Under the pieces are notes generated by a model that saw nothing but the letters and a program-made list of their open reading frames with translations, had not been told where the DNA came from and did no database searches. DNA of 6,785 nucleotides from Treponema sp. (GTDB lineage: Bacteria > Spirochaetota > Spirochaetia > Treponematales > Breznakiellaceae), in contig JAIRRU010000202.1 in the NCBI GenBank assembly GCA_031255815.1, positions 1 through 6,785 of the forward strand. Direction: 5' to 3'. Position 1 is the stretch's first letter, and each line of letters begins with the position of its first letter. Positions 1 through 6,059 of the stretch are shown here, piece by piece. Made by a program: the position numbers and the translations under genes.

Positions 1-159
1 CAGTTTTTGGAGCAAGCTTGGAGGAACAAACATGAAAGCAGTTATTATCAATTCCCTTATCACCGCCCGGACATTGCCGGAATCATAAGCCGCGGCAAGA
101 AAGCAAAAATACTTGAGGCTTTCCCAAAACTTCAGCTTTTGGGGAATGCTTACTTTTAA
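1..159 (+). pseudogene. Possible 3' end of an unidentified gene, running into a repeat
   Basis: The first frame is open from the window edge for 52 codons and stops at TAA 157-159. I do not recognise the protein with confidence. Its end, with a segment reading KLQLLGNAYF just before the stop, loosely resembles the 'L-GNAY-GVG' FAD-contact segment near the C-terminus of protoporphyrinogen-oxidase-like flavoproteins. If that is right, the usual GVG-P/N-DCI continuation is missing and the gene is cut short. The last third overlaps a hairpin (121-146), and the stop codon lies in the TTTTAAGCG segment that begins a repeat copy, so the end may have been overwritten by the repeat. An open stretch of 52 codons can also occur by chance, and a competing short ORF with a good ribosome site overlaps it in another frame (32-88). 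At most one is likely to be real. Confidence 0.3.
32..88 (+). CDS. Short 18-codon ORF with strong ribosome binding site; gene fragment or leader peptide
   Basis: ATG at 32 is preceded by GGAGG (20-24) with 7 nt spacing, an ideal ribosome site. The ORF encodes MKAVIINSLITARTLPES and stops at TAA 86-88. The first eight residues look like a beta-strand opening a Rossmann or flavodoxin-like fold, so this could be the head of a gene whose body was lost. Just after the stop is a palindromic GCCGCGGC (89-96), followed by the hairpin and repeat at 121-199. Alternatives are a leader peptide or a chance match. The reading frame starting at position 1 is also open through this stretch and conflicts with it. 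Confidence 0.3.
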   Translation: MKAVIINSLITARTLPES

Positions 160-220
160 GCGCTTTTTGTTCGGAAGCTGAAATTACCGAATAACTCTGC
201 GAGGGTTTCAAGCAACTCTG
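121..220 (+). repeat. Diverged copy (copy D) of the modular hairpin repeat
   Basis: Three parts are visible. First, a hairpin at 121-146 has arms TTCCCAAAA and TTTTGGGGAA around a CTTCAGC loop, with one bulged G. Second, TTTTAAGCG at 154-162 leads into a hairpin at 166-195 that aligns without gaps over 40 columns with the intact copies near 2236-2275, 4102-4141 and 6124-6163. It differs at 14 columns, but the three adjacent pairs T-A, A-T, A-T of the intact copies become C-G, G-C, G-C here (172-174 with 187-189), so base pairing is kept. Third, 200-220 ends in a second AACTCTG and resembles the half-arm that follows the copy near 2276. The orientation matches the other copies. The function is unknown. 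Confidence 0.65.
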
Positions 221-350
221 TTTCTGCCGGGGCGGAAATTATCCTGTCTGAATGTGCCGGGCCAGTCTGAATTCGGGCCTGTAATCCCACGCTTGCGCGG
301 TTCCGGTCTCGCGGCCGGAAAGCGCCGCGCTTACTGTTGCTGTTACAGCA
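221..350 (+). other. Gene-free stretch with GC-rich hairpins upstream of the exporter
   Basis: I see no gene or convincing sigma70 promoter here. Three inverted repeats stand out. One is TTTCTGCC (221-228) against GGCGGAAA (231-238). The second is a strong two-part stem, GCGCGG (295-300) with CCGCGC (325-330), enclosing TTCCGG (301-306) with CCGGAA (315-320) and a 4-nt bulge. The third is a small hairpin, TGCTG (338-342) with CAGCA (346-350), directly before the purine-rich ribosome sites. No T-run follows the strong stem, so it is not a classical terminator. It would sit in the 5' leader if transcription enters from upstream. Confidence 0.45.
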
Positions 351-366
351 GGGGAGGGAGACGGGC

Positions 367-387
367 ATGGTTTACCTGCAGGAGTAA
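367..387 (+). CDS. Six-codon leader ORF (MVYLQE) just upstream of the exporter
   Basis: ATG 367-369 is preceded by a purine-rich GGAGGGAG (353-360) at good spacing, and the frame ends at TAA 385-387, six bases before the exporter start codon. The last codons (CAG GAG) contain the AGGAG ribosome site of the exporter, so ribosomes finishing this mini-ORF would cover and then release that site. This arrangement fits translational coupling or a regulatory leader. The peptide has no run of a single amino acid suggesting classical attenuation. It could also be chance in a purine-rich leader. Confidence 0.3.
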   Translation: MVYLQE

Positions 388-393
388 TTTTAT

Positions 394-2079
394 ATGTCTT
401 TTTTACGGCCCCGGCTGAGAAAATTTTTTTCGTATTACGCGCCCTACAAAGGGCTTTTTGCCGCCGATATCGGCTGCGCGTTCATTGTTTCCGCGGTTTC
501 CCTGATCTTCCCCCTCTGCGTCCGGTATATCACGGGGAACGCGGCGGCCTTTCAGAACAGCGCGGATAACCCTATCCTGTTTTTTGCCCTGCTTTTGACG
601 GGGCTGATCCTGCTCCAGACCGCCTGCGCCTTGTTCTACGATCACATGGGCCATGTGATGGGCGCGCGGATAGAACGGGATATGCGGAACGAACTTTTCG
701 CCCATTATCAAACCCTTCCCTTTGGTTTTTTCGACCGGGAAAAAACCGGCTCGATCATATCCCGGCTTACCGGAGATCTCCTTTCCCTGGCGGAGTTGTA
801 CCACCACGGGCCGGAAGATCTCGTTATTTACGCCTTAACCTTTACCGGGGCGCTGATCATTTTACTGCGCTTGAATCCGGGGCTAAGCCTGGCGATATGC
901 ATTTTCCTGCCCTTTATGTTTCTCTATTCCGTGTTTTACGGCAGAATACTTAACCGGGCTTACCGGGAAAACCGGGAAAAGACGGCGGAGATAAGTTCGC
1001 GGATTGACGACAGCATCGGGGGAATACGGACGGTAAAGGCCTTTGGAAACGAGGGGCCGGAAACGGAAAAATTCAGAAAGGCCAACGAAGAACTGTATCA
1101 AAGCCGGGCCGCCATCTATAAGTACGAAGCCCGGTACTTTACCGGCATGGTTGAATTTTTTTCCCGGTTCATTATGGCGGCGGTGCTGCTTGCCGGGGGA
1201 ATTAAACTTTCGGGGGCAGAGCTGGATGTTCCCGATTTTATCACCTTTATTCTGTATGTGAGTTACCTTACCGCGCCGATTCCCCAGCTTGCCAGGGTAA
1301 TGGCCATGTACCAGCAGGGCTTGAGCGGCTTTAACCGTTTTATGGATATTCTGGAACTGCCCGGCGAAGATTACGCTCCCAAAGGCCGGGCGGAACCGGC
1401 GGCCATTAGGGGTGAACTGGAATTTGTTCAGGTGTGTTTTAAATACGGTGAAGCGGGGGATTATATCCTGAAGGATGTTTCCTTTAAGATAGGGCCCGGC
1501 GATTTTGCCGCCCTGACCGGCCCTTCGGGAATCGGCAAAACCACCCTCTGTCCTTTGATACCCCGTTTTTACGAGCCCTCCGCCGGGGAGATTTTTCTTG
1601 ACGGGAAAAACATCAGGGACATGGCCCTTCGGGATCTGCGGGCCCGTATCGGCATTGTCCAGCAGGATGTTTACGTGTTCGCGGGTACCATTAGTGAAAA
1701 TATCGCCTACGGAAAAATCGGCGCGTCCCCGGAAGAAATCCTAAGGGCGGCGAAGAGGGCCAACGCCCATGACTTTATCACGGCCCTGCCGGAGGGCTAC
1801 GAGACCAGGATCGGTTCCCGGGGCCTGACCCTTTCCGGCGGGCAAAAACAGCGGCTCTGTATTGCCCGGGTGTTTCTAAGGGACCCGCCGATCCTGATAT
1901 TCGACGAGGCGACCAGCGCCCTGGATTATGAAAGCGAGCGGATTGTTCAGGAAGGGCTCGCCTCCTTGTCCCAAAACCGCACCGCTATTGTGATCGCCCA
2001 CCGCCTGTCCACCATCGAAAAGGCCGGAAGGGTACTGGTTCTGGACGAGGGGGGCATAGGGGAACAGGGGGGGACATGA
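394..2079 (+). CDS. ABC exporter half-transporter (fused membrane and ATPase domains), C-terminus cut short
   Basis: This is a type-I ABC exporter (MsbA/MdlB-like multidrug or lipid family) in the inner membrane; the substrate cannot be told. Residues about 1-320 form the six-helix membrane domain, with hydrophobic segments near 22-45, 60-82, 143-160, 164-185 and 254-292. The ATPase follows: A-loop Tyr351, Walker A GPSGIGKTT (376-384), Q-loop Gln423/424, signature LSGGQ (480-484), Walker B ILIFDE with catalytic Glu505, D-loop SALD (508-511) and switch His536. All key residues are present, so a homodimer could hydrolyse ATP; no partner half-transporter is in the window. The start is supported by AGGAG (380-384), 9 nt upstream. 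The protein ends at EQGGT, where relatives continue EQG-x-HEELL plus roughly 20-35 residues. The stop follows a run of seven G (2067-2073). One G fewer would read EQGGHEQ and continue into the adjacent repeat to TAG 2165-2167. Family call is sure; integrity of the end is not. Confidence 0.93.
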   Translation: MSFLRPRLRKFFSYYAPYKGLFAADIGCAFIVSAVSLIFPLCVRYITGNAAAFQNSADNPILFFALLLTGLILLQTACALFYDHMGHVMGARIERDMRNELFAHYQTLPFGFFDREKTGSIISRLTGDLLSLAELYHHGPEDLVIYALTFTGALIILLRLNPGLSLAICIFLPFMFLYSVFYGRILNRAYRENREKTAEISSRIDDSIGGIRTVKAFGNEGPETEKFRKANEELYQSRAAIYKYEARYFTGMVEFFSRFIMAAVLLAGGIKLSGAELDVPDFITFILYVSYLTAPIPQLARVMAMYQQGLSGFNRFMDILELPGEDYAPKGRAEPAAIRGELEFVQVCFKYGEAGDYILKDVSFKIGPGDFAALTGPSGIGKTTLCPLIPRFYEPSAGEIFLDGKNIRDMALRDLRARIGIVQQDVYVFAGTISENIAYGKIGASPEEILRAAKRANAHDFITALPEGYETRIGSRGLTLSGGQKQRLCIARVFLRDPPILIFDEATSALDYESERIVQEGLASLSQNRTAIVIAHRLSTIEKAGRVLVLDEGGIGEQGGT

Positions 2080-2091
2080 ACAATCAGCAGG

Positions 2092-2201
2092 CTTGTTCGA
2101 GAACCCGGTTGTTTCTCTGCCGGCCTGCGGCTGGCTTGCAAGCCCGGCAGGCGAGAGGAGAAACTAGACTTGTTCAAGAACCCGGTTGGTTCTCGAACAA
2201 G
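2092..2201 (+). repeat. Nested palindrome, first module of repeat copy A
   Basis: CTTGTTCGAGAACC (2092-2105) is the exact reverse complement of GGTTCTCGAACAAG (2188-2201). A second left arm at 2169-2182 differs by one base and can pair locally with the same right arm around a CGGTT loop. The two left arms form a 20-bp direct repeat with one mismatch (2092-2111 and 2169-2188). Between them lies another hairpin: GTTTCTC (2111-2117) with GAGAAAC (2158-2164), TGCCGG (2118-2123) with CCGGCA (2144-2149), and a perfect 12-base palindrome GGCTTGCAAGCC at 2133-2144. The structure can therefore fold in two ways. No transposase is encoded. It lies 12 bases beyond the exporter stop codon. Confidence 0.75.
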
Positions 2202-2205
2202 TCCT

Positions 2206-2275
2206 GCAAACTGCGGAGCATTTTGCTGTTTTTAAGCGGTTGTTGTTTAAAAACTGAAGTTTTTAAACAACCCTA
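2206..2275 (+). repeat. Repeat copy A, hairpin modules 2 and 3
   Basis: Module 2 is GCAAACTGC (2206-2214) with GCATTTTGC (2218-2226), one mismatch, loop GGA. Module 3 is the conserved 47-nt block 2229-2275. It begins TTTTTAAGCGG, contains a perfect 14-bp stem (2242-2255 with 2258-2271) around a GA centre (or 13 bp with a TGAA tetraloop), and ends CCCTA. This block is identical to 4095-4141 and differs at two positions from 6117-6163. Modules 1, 2 and 3 occur in the same order at 6060-6163, which defines a composite element. It lies downstream of the exporter and in the same direction. Confidence 0.85.
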
Positions 2276-2297
2276 CTGAAGTTTCTGAACAACACTA
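2276..2297 (+). repeat. Right-half arm of a second hairpin-3 variant, joined end to end to copy A
   Basis: The 22 bases after the CCCTA end of copy A begin with CTGAAG and end AACAACACTA. They match the right half of the module-3 hairpin at 19 of 22 positions. The left arm is absent. The differing bases (C and G in place of T and A inside the arm) define a different stem variant from the neighbour's. A similar, more diverged half-arm follows the copy at 154-199, so this may be a regular fourth module rather than a random break. Confidence 0.6.
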
Positions 2298-2320
2298 TTG
2301 TTGTGCGTGCGGTAATTAGC

Positions 2321-2353
2321 GTCTGTCCGTAATGCGGGCCATTACGGACAGAC
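2321..2353 (-). terminator. Strong hairpin after the binding-protein gene, terminator-like
   Basis: GTCTGTCCGTAATG (2321-2334) and CATTACGGACAGAC (2340-2353) form a perfect 14-bp stem with a 5-nt loop. It starts 14 bases past the stop codon of the solute-binding-protein gene and lies between convergent genes. Neither strand shows a T-run after the stem, so it is not a classical intrinsic terminator. It could still protect the mRNA 3' end or act with Rho. Its sequence is unlike the repeat family nearby. Confidence 0.55.
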
Positions 2354-2367
2354 TGCTGGAGATTTGC

Positions 2368-4074
2368 CTATTTGATGTACTTCTGGATGAGGCCCGCCAG
2401 ATCCTTTGAGCCCAGGCGATCCAGTTCGTTCAGATAAGTATTCCAGGCCGCGTTGTTCCCGATATCGCGGGCGCCGGTTATGAATTCTACCGCGGCCTGT
2501 TCCACAAAGGTATCAAGGGCAGCCTTGATATCCGCAAACCGGGCGTTATCGTCGTCGTTCATCCGCAGCAGGGGAACCGGAGGAATGTAGTAATTGTCGT
2601 TGATCTTGTGGGGCACGAAGAGATCGTTGGTAGAGATAAAGAGGAACTCTTCGTTCCAGGAGGGATTTTTTACCATGCGATCGTGCAGGGCCGCGTCCCC
2701 GGTCAGGATGTACTGTTTGGCCAGATCGAAATCCGTGGCCTGCTCGGAAAGCCTGACGTCGGCGGTAAAAATGCCGGGACTGGTTTGGTTCCAGCCGCCG
2801 TTTACCTGCTGGGAGGCGAAGGAGGTAAGGTTCTTGTAGGCAGGTTTGCCGCCCATCAGGGAAACGGTTCCCGGATCGGGATCGTCCCAGTAGGAACCCT
2901 TAGGGCCGACGGCCTCTCTGGAAACTACGGGATCTATCAGGTAGTTATAGAGCGCAAGCGCCAATTCGGGGTATCTGCACTTGTCGGTAATTACCATTCC
3001 GGTTCCAAGACCCGCGTAGGGCCCCCGGTACGAGGCATGGCGCAGGCCTTCGGGGCCCGCCAGGGGCTTAAGAAAGAAATGGTTTACCACCCGGTCGCCG
3101 CCGGCGATACCAATGTTATCCGGGTTGGCGGCCATGATCACCCCTACCAGGGGAGCGGTATTTTCCACCAGGCTTTTAAGCTGATCCCGGGTCTGGGTAA
3201 AGGAAGCGGGCAGAATGAGCCCCTCCTTGTAGAGGCCGGCCAGGTATTGCAGGGCCCGGCGGTAATTAGGATCCTTGTACTGTTCGGTAACCTGCCGGCT
3301 GTCGTTCAGGCGTAATCCGAAATAGTCCTGGGTGTAAATGAAGGGCATATAGGCTTTGGCAATGATCGCCACCGCGTGCTTCAGGTAGTCTTTCTCCCAG
3401 GTAAGGGGAATCTCGTCGTTCTTGTCGCCGTTGCCGTTTACATCGTTGTCCCGGATCCAGCGGAGGTAGGCGGTAAGTTCCTCCAGGGTTTCCGGGGCCT
3501 TAAGTTTATTGTCCCGTACCCAGGGCTGAAAGTAGAGCGCGCGGCCCTGGCTGTAGTTACAGTGAAGGCATTCGTTTACGGAAGGCAGGCCGTAGAGTTT
3601 TCCGTCCGGCCCCCGGTTAATGTCCCATAAAGCGGGGTAACGGTCAAAGGCCGCCTTGATACTGGGATAGCTTAAGGGATCGTAACCGTCCAGGGGAAGC
3701 AGAATGCCCTGAGAGGCGTAGTAGGTGATATCCACCCCGCCGCCGATAAAAATGTCCGGGTAATCGCCGCTGCTGAGAAGCACATTCCTTTTTTGCGCCG
3801 CGTCCGCGCTGGTGGCGGCCACGAAATCGAGTTTGATTCCCGTTTCATCGACAACTTTCCTGGTAAAGATGTTGTCCCTGTAATCGAAACTGGTTACCCA
3901 CTGACTCAGCCCCCCGGCAAATACCGTCAGGGTCGCGCTGCCGTTCGAAATGGGAAGCGATCCTTTGGGCAGGTTTACCAAGCCCCGGGTTTCCCCGGCC
4001 GTCTGATTTCTCCCGGCGGCAAAGGCCGCGGCAGATACCGTTAATGCCAGAAGCATTACCAAAATTTTCTTCAT
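2368..4074 (-). CDS. Extracellular solute-binding protein of an LplA-type sugar ABC importer
   Basis: This 568-residue protein should capture a sugar or oligosaccharide outside the inner membrane and deliver it to the two permeases encoded just upstream. The length and features fit the LplA/LipO branch of family-1 binding proteins. Visible marks are a signal peptide (two Lys, a hydrophobic core to about residue 18, likely cleavage after AFA or AFAA), the GDYPDIFIGGG segment near 103-113, and an Asp/Asn/Gly-rich DNDVNGNGDKNDE segment near 209-221 of the calcium-loop type common in this family. The signal peptide has no lipobox cysteine, although many relatives are lipoproteins, so the protein may be free in the periplasm. 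A CxxC pair sits at 169 and 172. The start is supported by GGAGG at 4085-4081, 6 nt from ATG. It is the last gene of the operon, after a 74-nt gap holding a repeat hairpin. The substrate is unknown. Confidence 0.93.
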   Translation of the reverse strand: MKKILVMLLALTVSAAAFAAGRNQTAGETRGLVNLPKGSLPISNGSATLTVFAGGLSQWVTSFDYRDNIFTRKVVDETGIKLDFVAATSADAAQKRNVLLSSGDYPDIFIGGGVDITYYASQGILLPLDGYDPLSYPSIKAAFDRYPALWDINRGPDGKLYGLPSVNECLHCNYSQGRALYFQPWVRDNKLKAPETLEELTAYLRWIRDNDVNGNGDKNDEIPLTWEKDYLKHAVAIIAKAYMPFIYTQDYFGLRLNDSRQVTEQYKDPNYRRALQYLAGLYKEGLILPASFTQTRDQLKSLVENTAPLVGVIMAANPDNIGIAGGDRVVNHFFLKPLAGPEGLRHASYRGPYAGLGTGMVITDKCRYPELALALYNYLIDPVVSREAVGPKGSYWDDPDPGTVSLMGGKPAYKNLTSFASQQVNGGWNQTSPGIFTADVRLSEQATDFDLAKQYILTGDAALHDRMVKNPSWNEEFLFISTNDLFVPHKINDNYYIPPVPLLRMNDDDNARFADIKAALDTFVEQAAVEFITGARDIGNNAAWNTYLNELDRLGSKDLAGLIQKYIK

Positions 4075-4094
4075 CTCCGTCCTCCAAAAAAATA

Positions 4095-4141
4095 TTTTTA
4101 AGCGGTTGTTGTTTAAAAACTGAAGTTTTTAAACAACCCTA
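4095..4141 (+). repeat. Repeat copy B: lone module-3 hairpin inside the import operon
   Basis: This block is identical over 47 nt to 2229-2275, with the perfect 14-bp stem at 4108-4121 and 4124-4137. Modules 1 and 2 are absent. It fills most of the 74-nt gap between the second permease and the binding-protein gene, starting 8 bases past the permease stop. In the mRNA (minus strand) the stem is followed by an unpaired stretch with seven U just before the binding protein's ribosome site. The hairpin could protect the permease mRNA end, terminate part of the transcripts, or favour separate expression of the binding protein. Confidence 0.85.
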
Positions 4142-4148
4142 TTCTTTC

Positions 4149-5063
4149 TTATTCCTTGAGGGAACCAATCATCATGCCCCTGATAAAGTAACGCTGGATG
4201 AAGGGGTAGAGGATCATCATGGGTAAAGCCCCCACTACCAGTACCGCGTAACGGACTTGCTGCATCAGGCTTTGCAGGTTCGCCAGGAGCCGGGGATCCA
4301 TGCCCGCCATCATCTCCGGGGGCATCTGGGCCACAAAGAGGATGTCCCGCAGGATCATCTGGAAATTGAAAGTCGCCGGTTTGGTAAGGTACAGCATACC
4401 GTTGAAGTAGCCGTTCCAGATGCTTACCGAGTTGAAGAGGATCATCACCGCGATAACCGGGGCCGAGAGGGGCAGGGCTATCCAGAAAAAGAACCGCAGA
4501 TCCCGGCATCCGTCGATATGGGCCGCGTCCAGCAGCCCCGGGGGCAAAGAATTCTGAAAGTAGGACTTGACAATGATCATGTTGTAACAGGAAAATCCCA
4601 CCCCGATGATCAGCGCCCAGCGGCTGCCCACCAGGCCCAGCTTGCTCATCAGTATGTAACTGGGGATGAGCCCCCCGGAAAAAAACATGGTTATCACAAA
4701 AAAAACGGTAAAGAGTTTCCGGTCGGGCAGATCCCTGCGGGAAAGGGGGTAGGCGGCCAGGAGGATCAGCAGCACGCCCGCCGCCGTACCCCCCGCCACA
4801 TAGAACAGGGAATTCAGAAAGCCTGTGCGAAGGAGGCCGTGATTGAACACCGCCTGGTAAGCCCCGAAGGAAGGCTCCACCGGCCAGAGGAACACCCGGC
4901 CCTGGATAATAGCTTCGGTGGCGCTGAAAGAACAGCTTACCGTATATACCAGGGGGTAGAGTACCGCCGCTAAGGCAAAAGCGAGCAGAGTATTGCAAAC
5001 CAAATGAAAACTCCGATCCCCGGCCAGCCGCTTAAGATGAGGCCTTCTGTTGATCCCCGTCAT
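4149..5063 (-). CDS. Carbohydrate ABC importer permease, LplC-like
   Basis: This 304-residue inner-membrane protein of the MalG/LplC type forms one half of the importer channel. It has about six hydrophobic segments (near 22-45, 83-105, 117-135, 148-166, 195-212 and 272-290). The cytoplasmic EAA loop that docks onto the ATPase is visible at about 179-199, starting DAAHIDG and ending in ALPLS. The C-terminus GMMIGSLKE is typical of LplC/YtcP proteins. ATG at 5063 has GGAGG (5073-5069) 5 nt upstream, and that site overlaps the TAG stop of the preceding permease gene (TAGGAGG), so the two are translationally coupled. No ATPase gene is present; relatives in Firmicutes share an MsmX-type ATPase encoded elsewhere, and the same is inferred here. 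Confidence 0.93.
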   Translation of the reverse strand: MTGINRRPHLKRLAGDRSFHLVCNTLLAFALAAVLYPLVYTVSCSFSATEAIIQGRVFLWPVEPSFGAYQAVFNHGLLRTGFLNSLFYVAGGTAAGVLLILLAAYPLSRRDLPDRKLFTVFFVITMFFSGGLIPSYILMSKLGLVGSRWALIIGVGFSCYNMIIVKSYFQNSLPPGLLDAAHIDGCRDLRFFFWIALPLSAPVIAVMILFNSVSIWNGYFNGMLYLTKPATFNFQMILRDILFVAQMPPEMMAGMDPRLLANLQSLMQQVRYAVLVVGALPMMILYPFIQRYFIRGMMIGSLKE

Positions 5064-5072
5064 GCTGTCCTC

Positions 5073-6026
5073 CTAAAACATACCTTCGCCGGAAAGCTTG
5101 TTGGCAATCCGGTTAACCGCCAGCGTCAGAATTACCCCCACCGCATTTTGAAACAGGCCGATGGCGGTACCGAAAGAATAGTCCGGGCGGGCGTTGCTCA
5201 GTCCTACTTTGTACACGTAGGTGGTGATGATCTCCGACGCGCCGATGTTAAGGGGGTTCTGCAGGAGATAGGTTTTCTCGAAGTTTCCCCCCAGGATGCT
5301 TCCCATGCTTAAAATAAGCATGATAATTACAATGGGCCTGATGGTGGCAAGATCGATGTGCCAGATCCTCTGCCAGAGATTCGCCCCGTCGATGATCGCC
5401 GCCTCATGGTAGGAGGGATCTACCGCGGCCAGGGAGGATATGTAGATTACCGCCCCGTAGCCCGTACTCTGCCAGATGCCGGACCAGACATACACGTGGG
5501 GAAACAGCGAGGCCGAGCCCAGAAAATTTACCTCCTCCAGCCCCAGGGAGGAGATGAAAATGTTGACAGCCCCGGTGCGGGCGCCAAGAATCTGGGTGAT
5601 AAGCCCTACCACCAGGACGGAAGACAGGAAATGGGGCGCGAAAGTGACGGTCTGGGTGATCTTCCTGAAACGCCGGCGCAGGCTGTGGTTAATACAGATA
5701 GCCAGGATCAGGGGGAAGGGAAAACCGGCGGCGAGAGAGTAAACGCTCAGCGCCAAAGTGTTTCTCAGGATGATCGGAAAATTCGGCGACCTTAACAGCC
5801 GTTCAAAGTTGTAGAGGCCTACCCAGGGGCTCCTCCACACCCCCAGCCGGGGGGCGAAACGCTTGAAGGCCATAAGGACGCCGTACATCGGCACGTAGTT
5901 AAAGATAAGCACGTAAACCACGGGAACGAGCAGCAGGAGATACAGATCCCGGGCGTTCCACCGCCGGCGCCAGAATTCGGTTTTTCCAGCCGGCCTCTCT
6001 GCCTGATTTCTATTCGTAAGTTTCAT
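5073..6026 (-). CDS. Carbohydrate ABC importer permease, LplB-like
   Basis: This inner-membrane protein is the MalF/LplB-type partner of the LplC-like permease, 317 residues from the chosen start. The first helix carries the typical LLLVPVVYVLIFNYVPMYG segment (about 31-49), and the EAA loop is clear at about 208-228 (HEAAIIDGANLWQRIW). The ending NRIANKLSGEGMF is usual for the family. I chose ATG 6026 because AGGA lies at 6035-6032, 5 nt upstream. The frame is also open to a TTG at 6089, but those 21 extra codons would be encoded by repeat copy C, lack a ribosome site and are rich in basic residues. The gene is first in the operon, 9 nt ahead of the next start. It has a leader of about 180 nt from the predicted promoter. 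Confidence 0.93.
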   Translation of the reverse strand: MKLTNRNQAERPAGKTEFWRRRWNARDLYLLLLVPVVYVLIFNYVPMYGVLMAFKRFAPRLGVWRSPWVGLYNFERLLRSPNFPIILRNTLALSVYSLAAGFPFPLILAICINHSLRRRFRKITQTVTFAPHFLSSVLVVGLITQILGARTGAVNIFISSLGLEEVNFLGSASLFPHVYVWSGIWQSTGYGAVIYISSLAAVDPSYHEAAIIDGANLWQRIWHIDLATIRPIVIIMLILSMGSILGGNFEKTYLLQNPLNIGASEIITTYVYKVGLSNARPDYSFGTAIGLFQNAVGVILTLAVNRIANKLSGEGMF

Positions 6027-6059
6027 ACGCTTCCTAGAAATTTTTTTCCTGGATGCAGC

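Noticed and set aside
394..2079. Exporter as the degenerate half of a heterodimeric pair
   Set aside because: Walker B glutamate, signature LSGGQ and switch histidine are all intact, and no adjacent partner gene is in the window.
2076..2279. 67-codon + strand ORF just after the exporter
   Set aside because: It is the repeat element read as protein and has no clear ribosome site beyond the G-run.
2080..2367. Insertion sequence
   Set aside because: Inverted repeats are present but no transposase ORF and no clear target-site duplication can be seen; a non-autonomous element remains possible.
2608..3315. Long + strand open frame opposite the solute-binding-protein gene
   Set aside because: It lies wholly antisense to a clearly recognised gene, has low-complexity Gly/Val-rich composition and no supporting ribosome site. 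Other + strand frames at 3376-3630, 4257-4973 and 5358-5795 are rejected for the same reason.
4129..4998. 289-codon open frame on the minus strand overlapping the LplC-like permease
   Set aside because: It is a shifted-frame shadow of the permease gene: rich in Pro, Gly and Arg, with no family resemblance. The permease frame has the EAA loop and a ribosome site.
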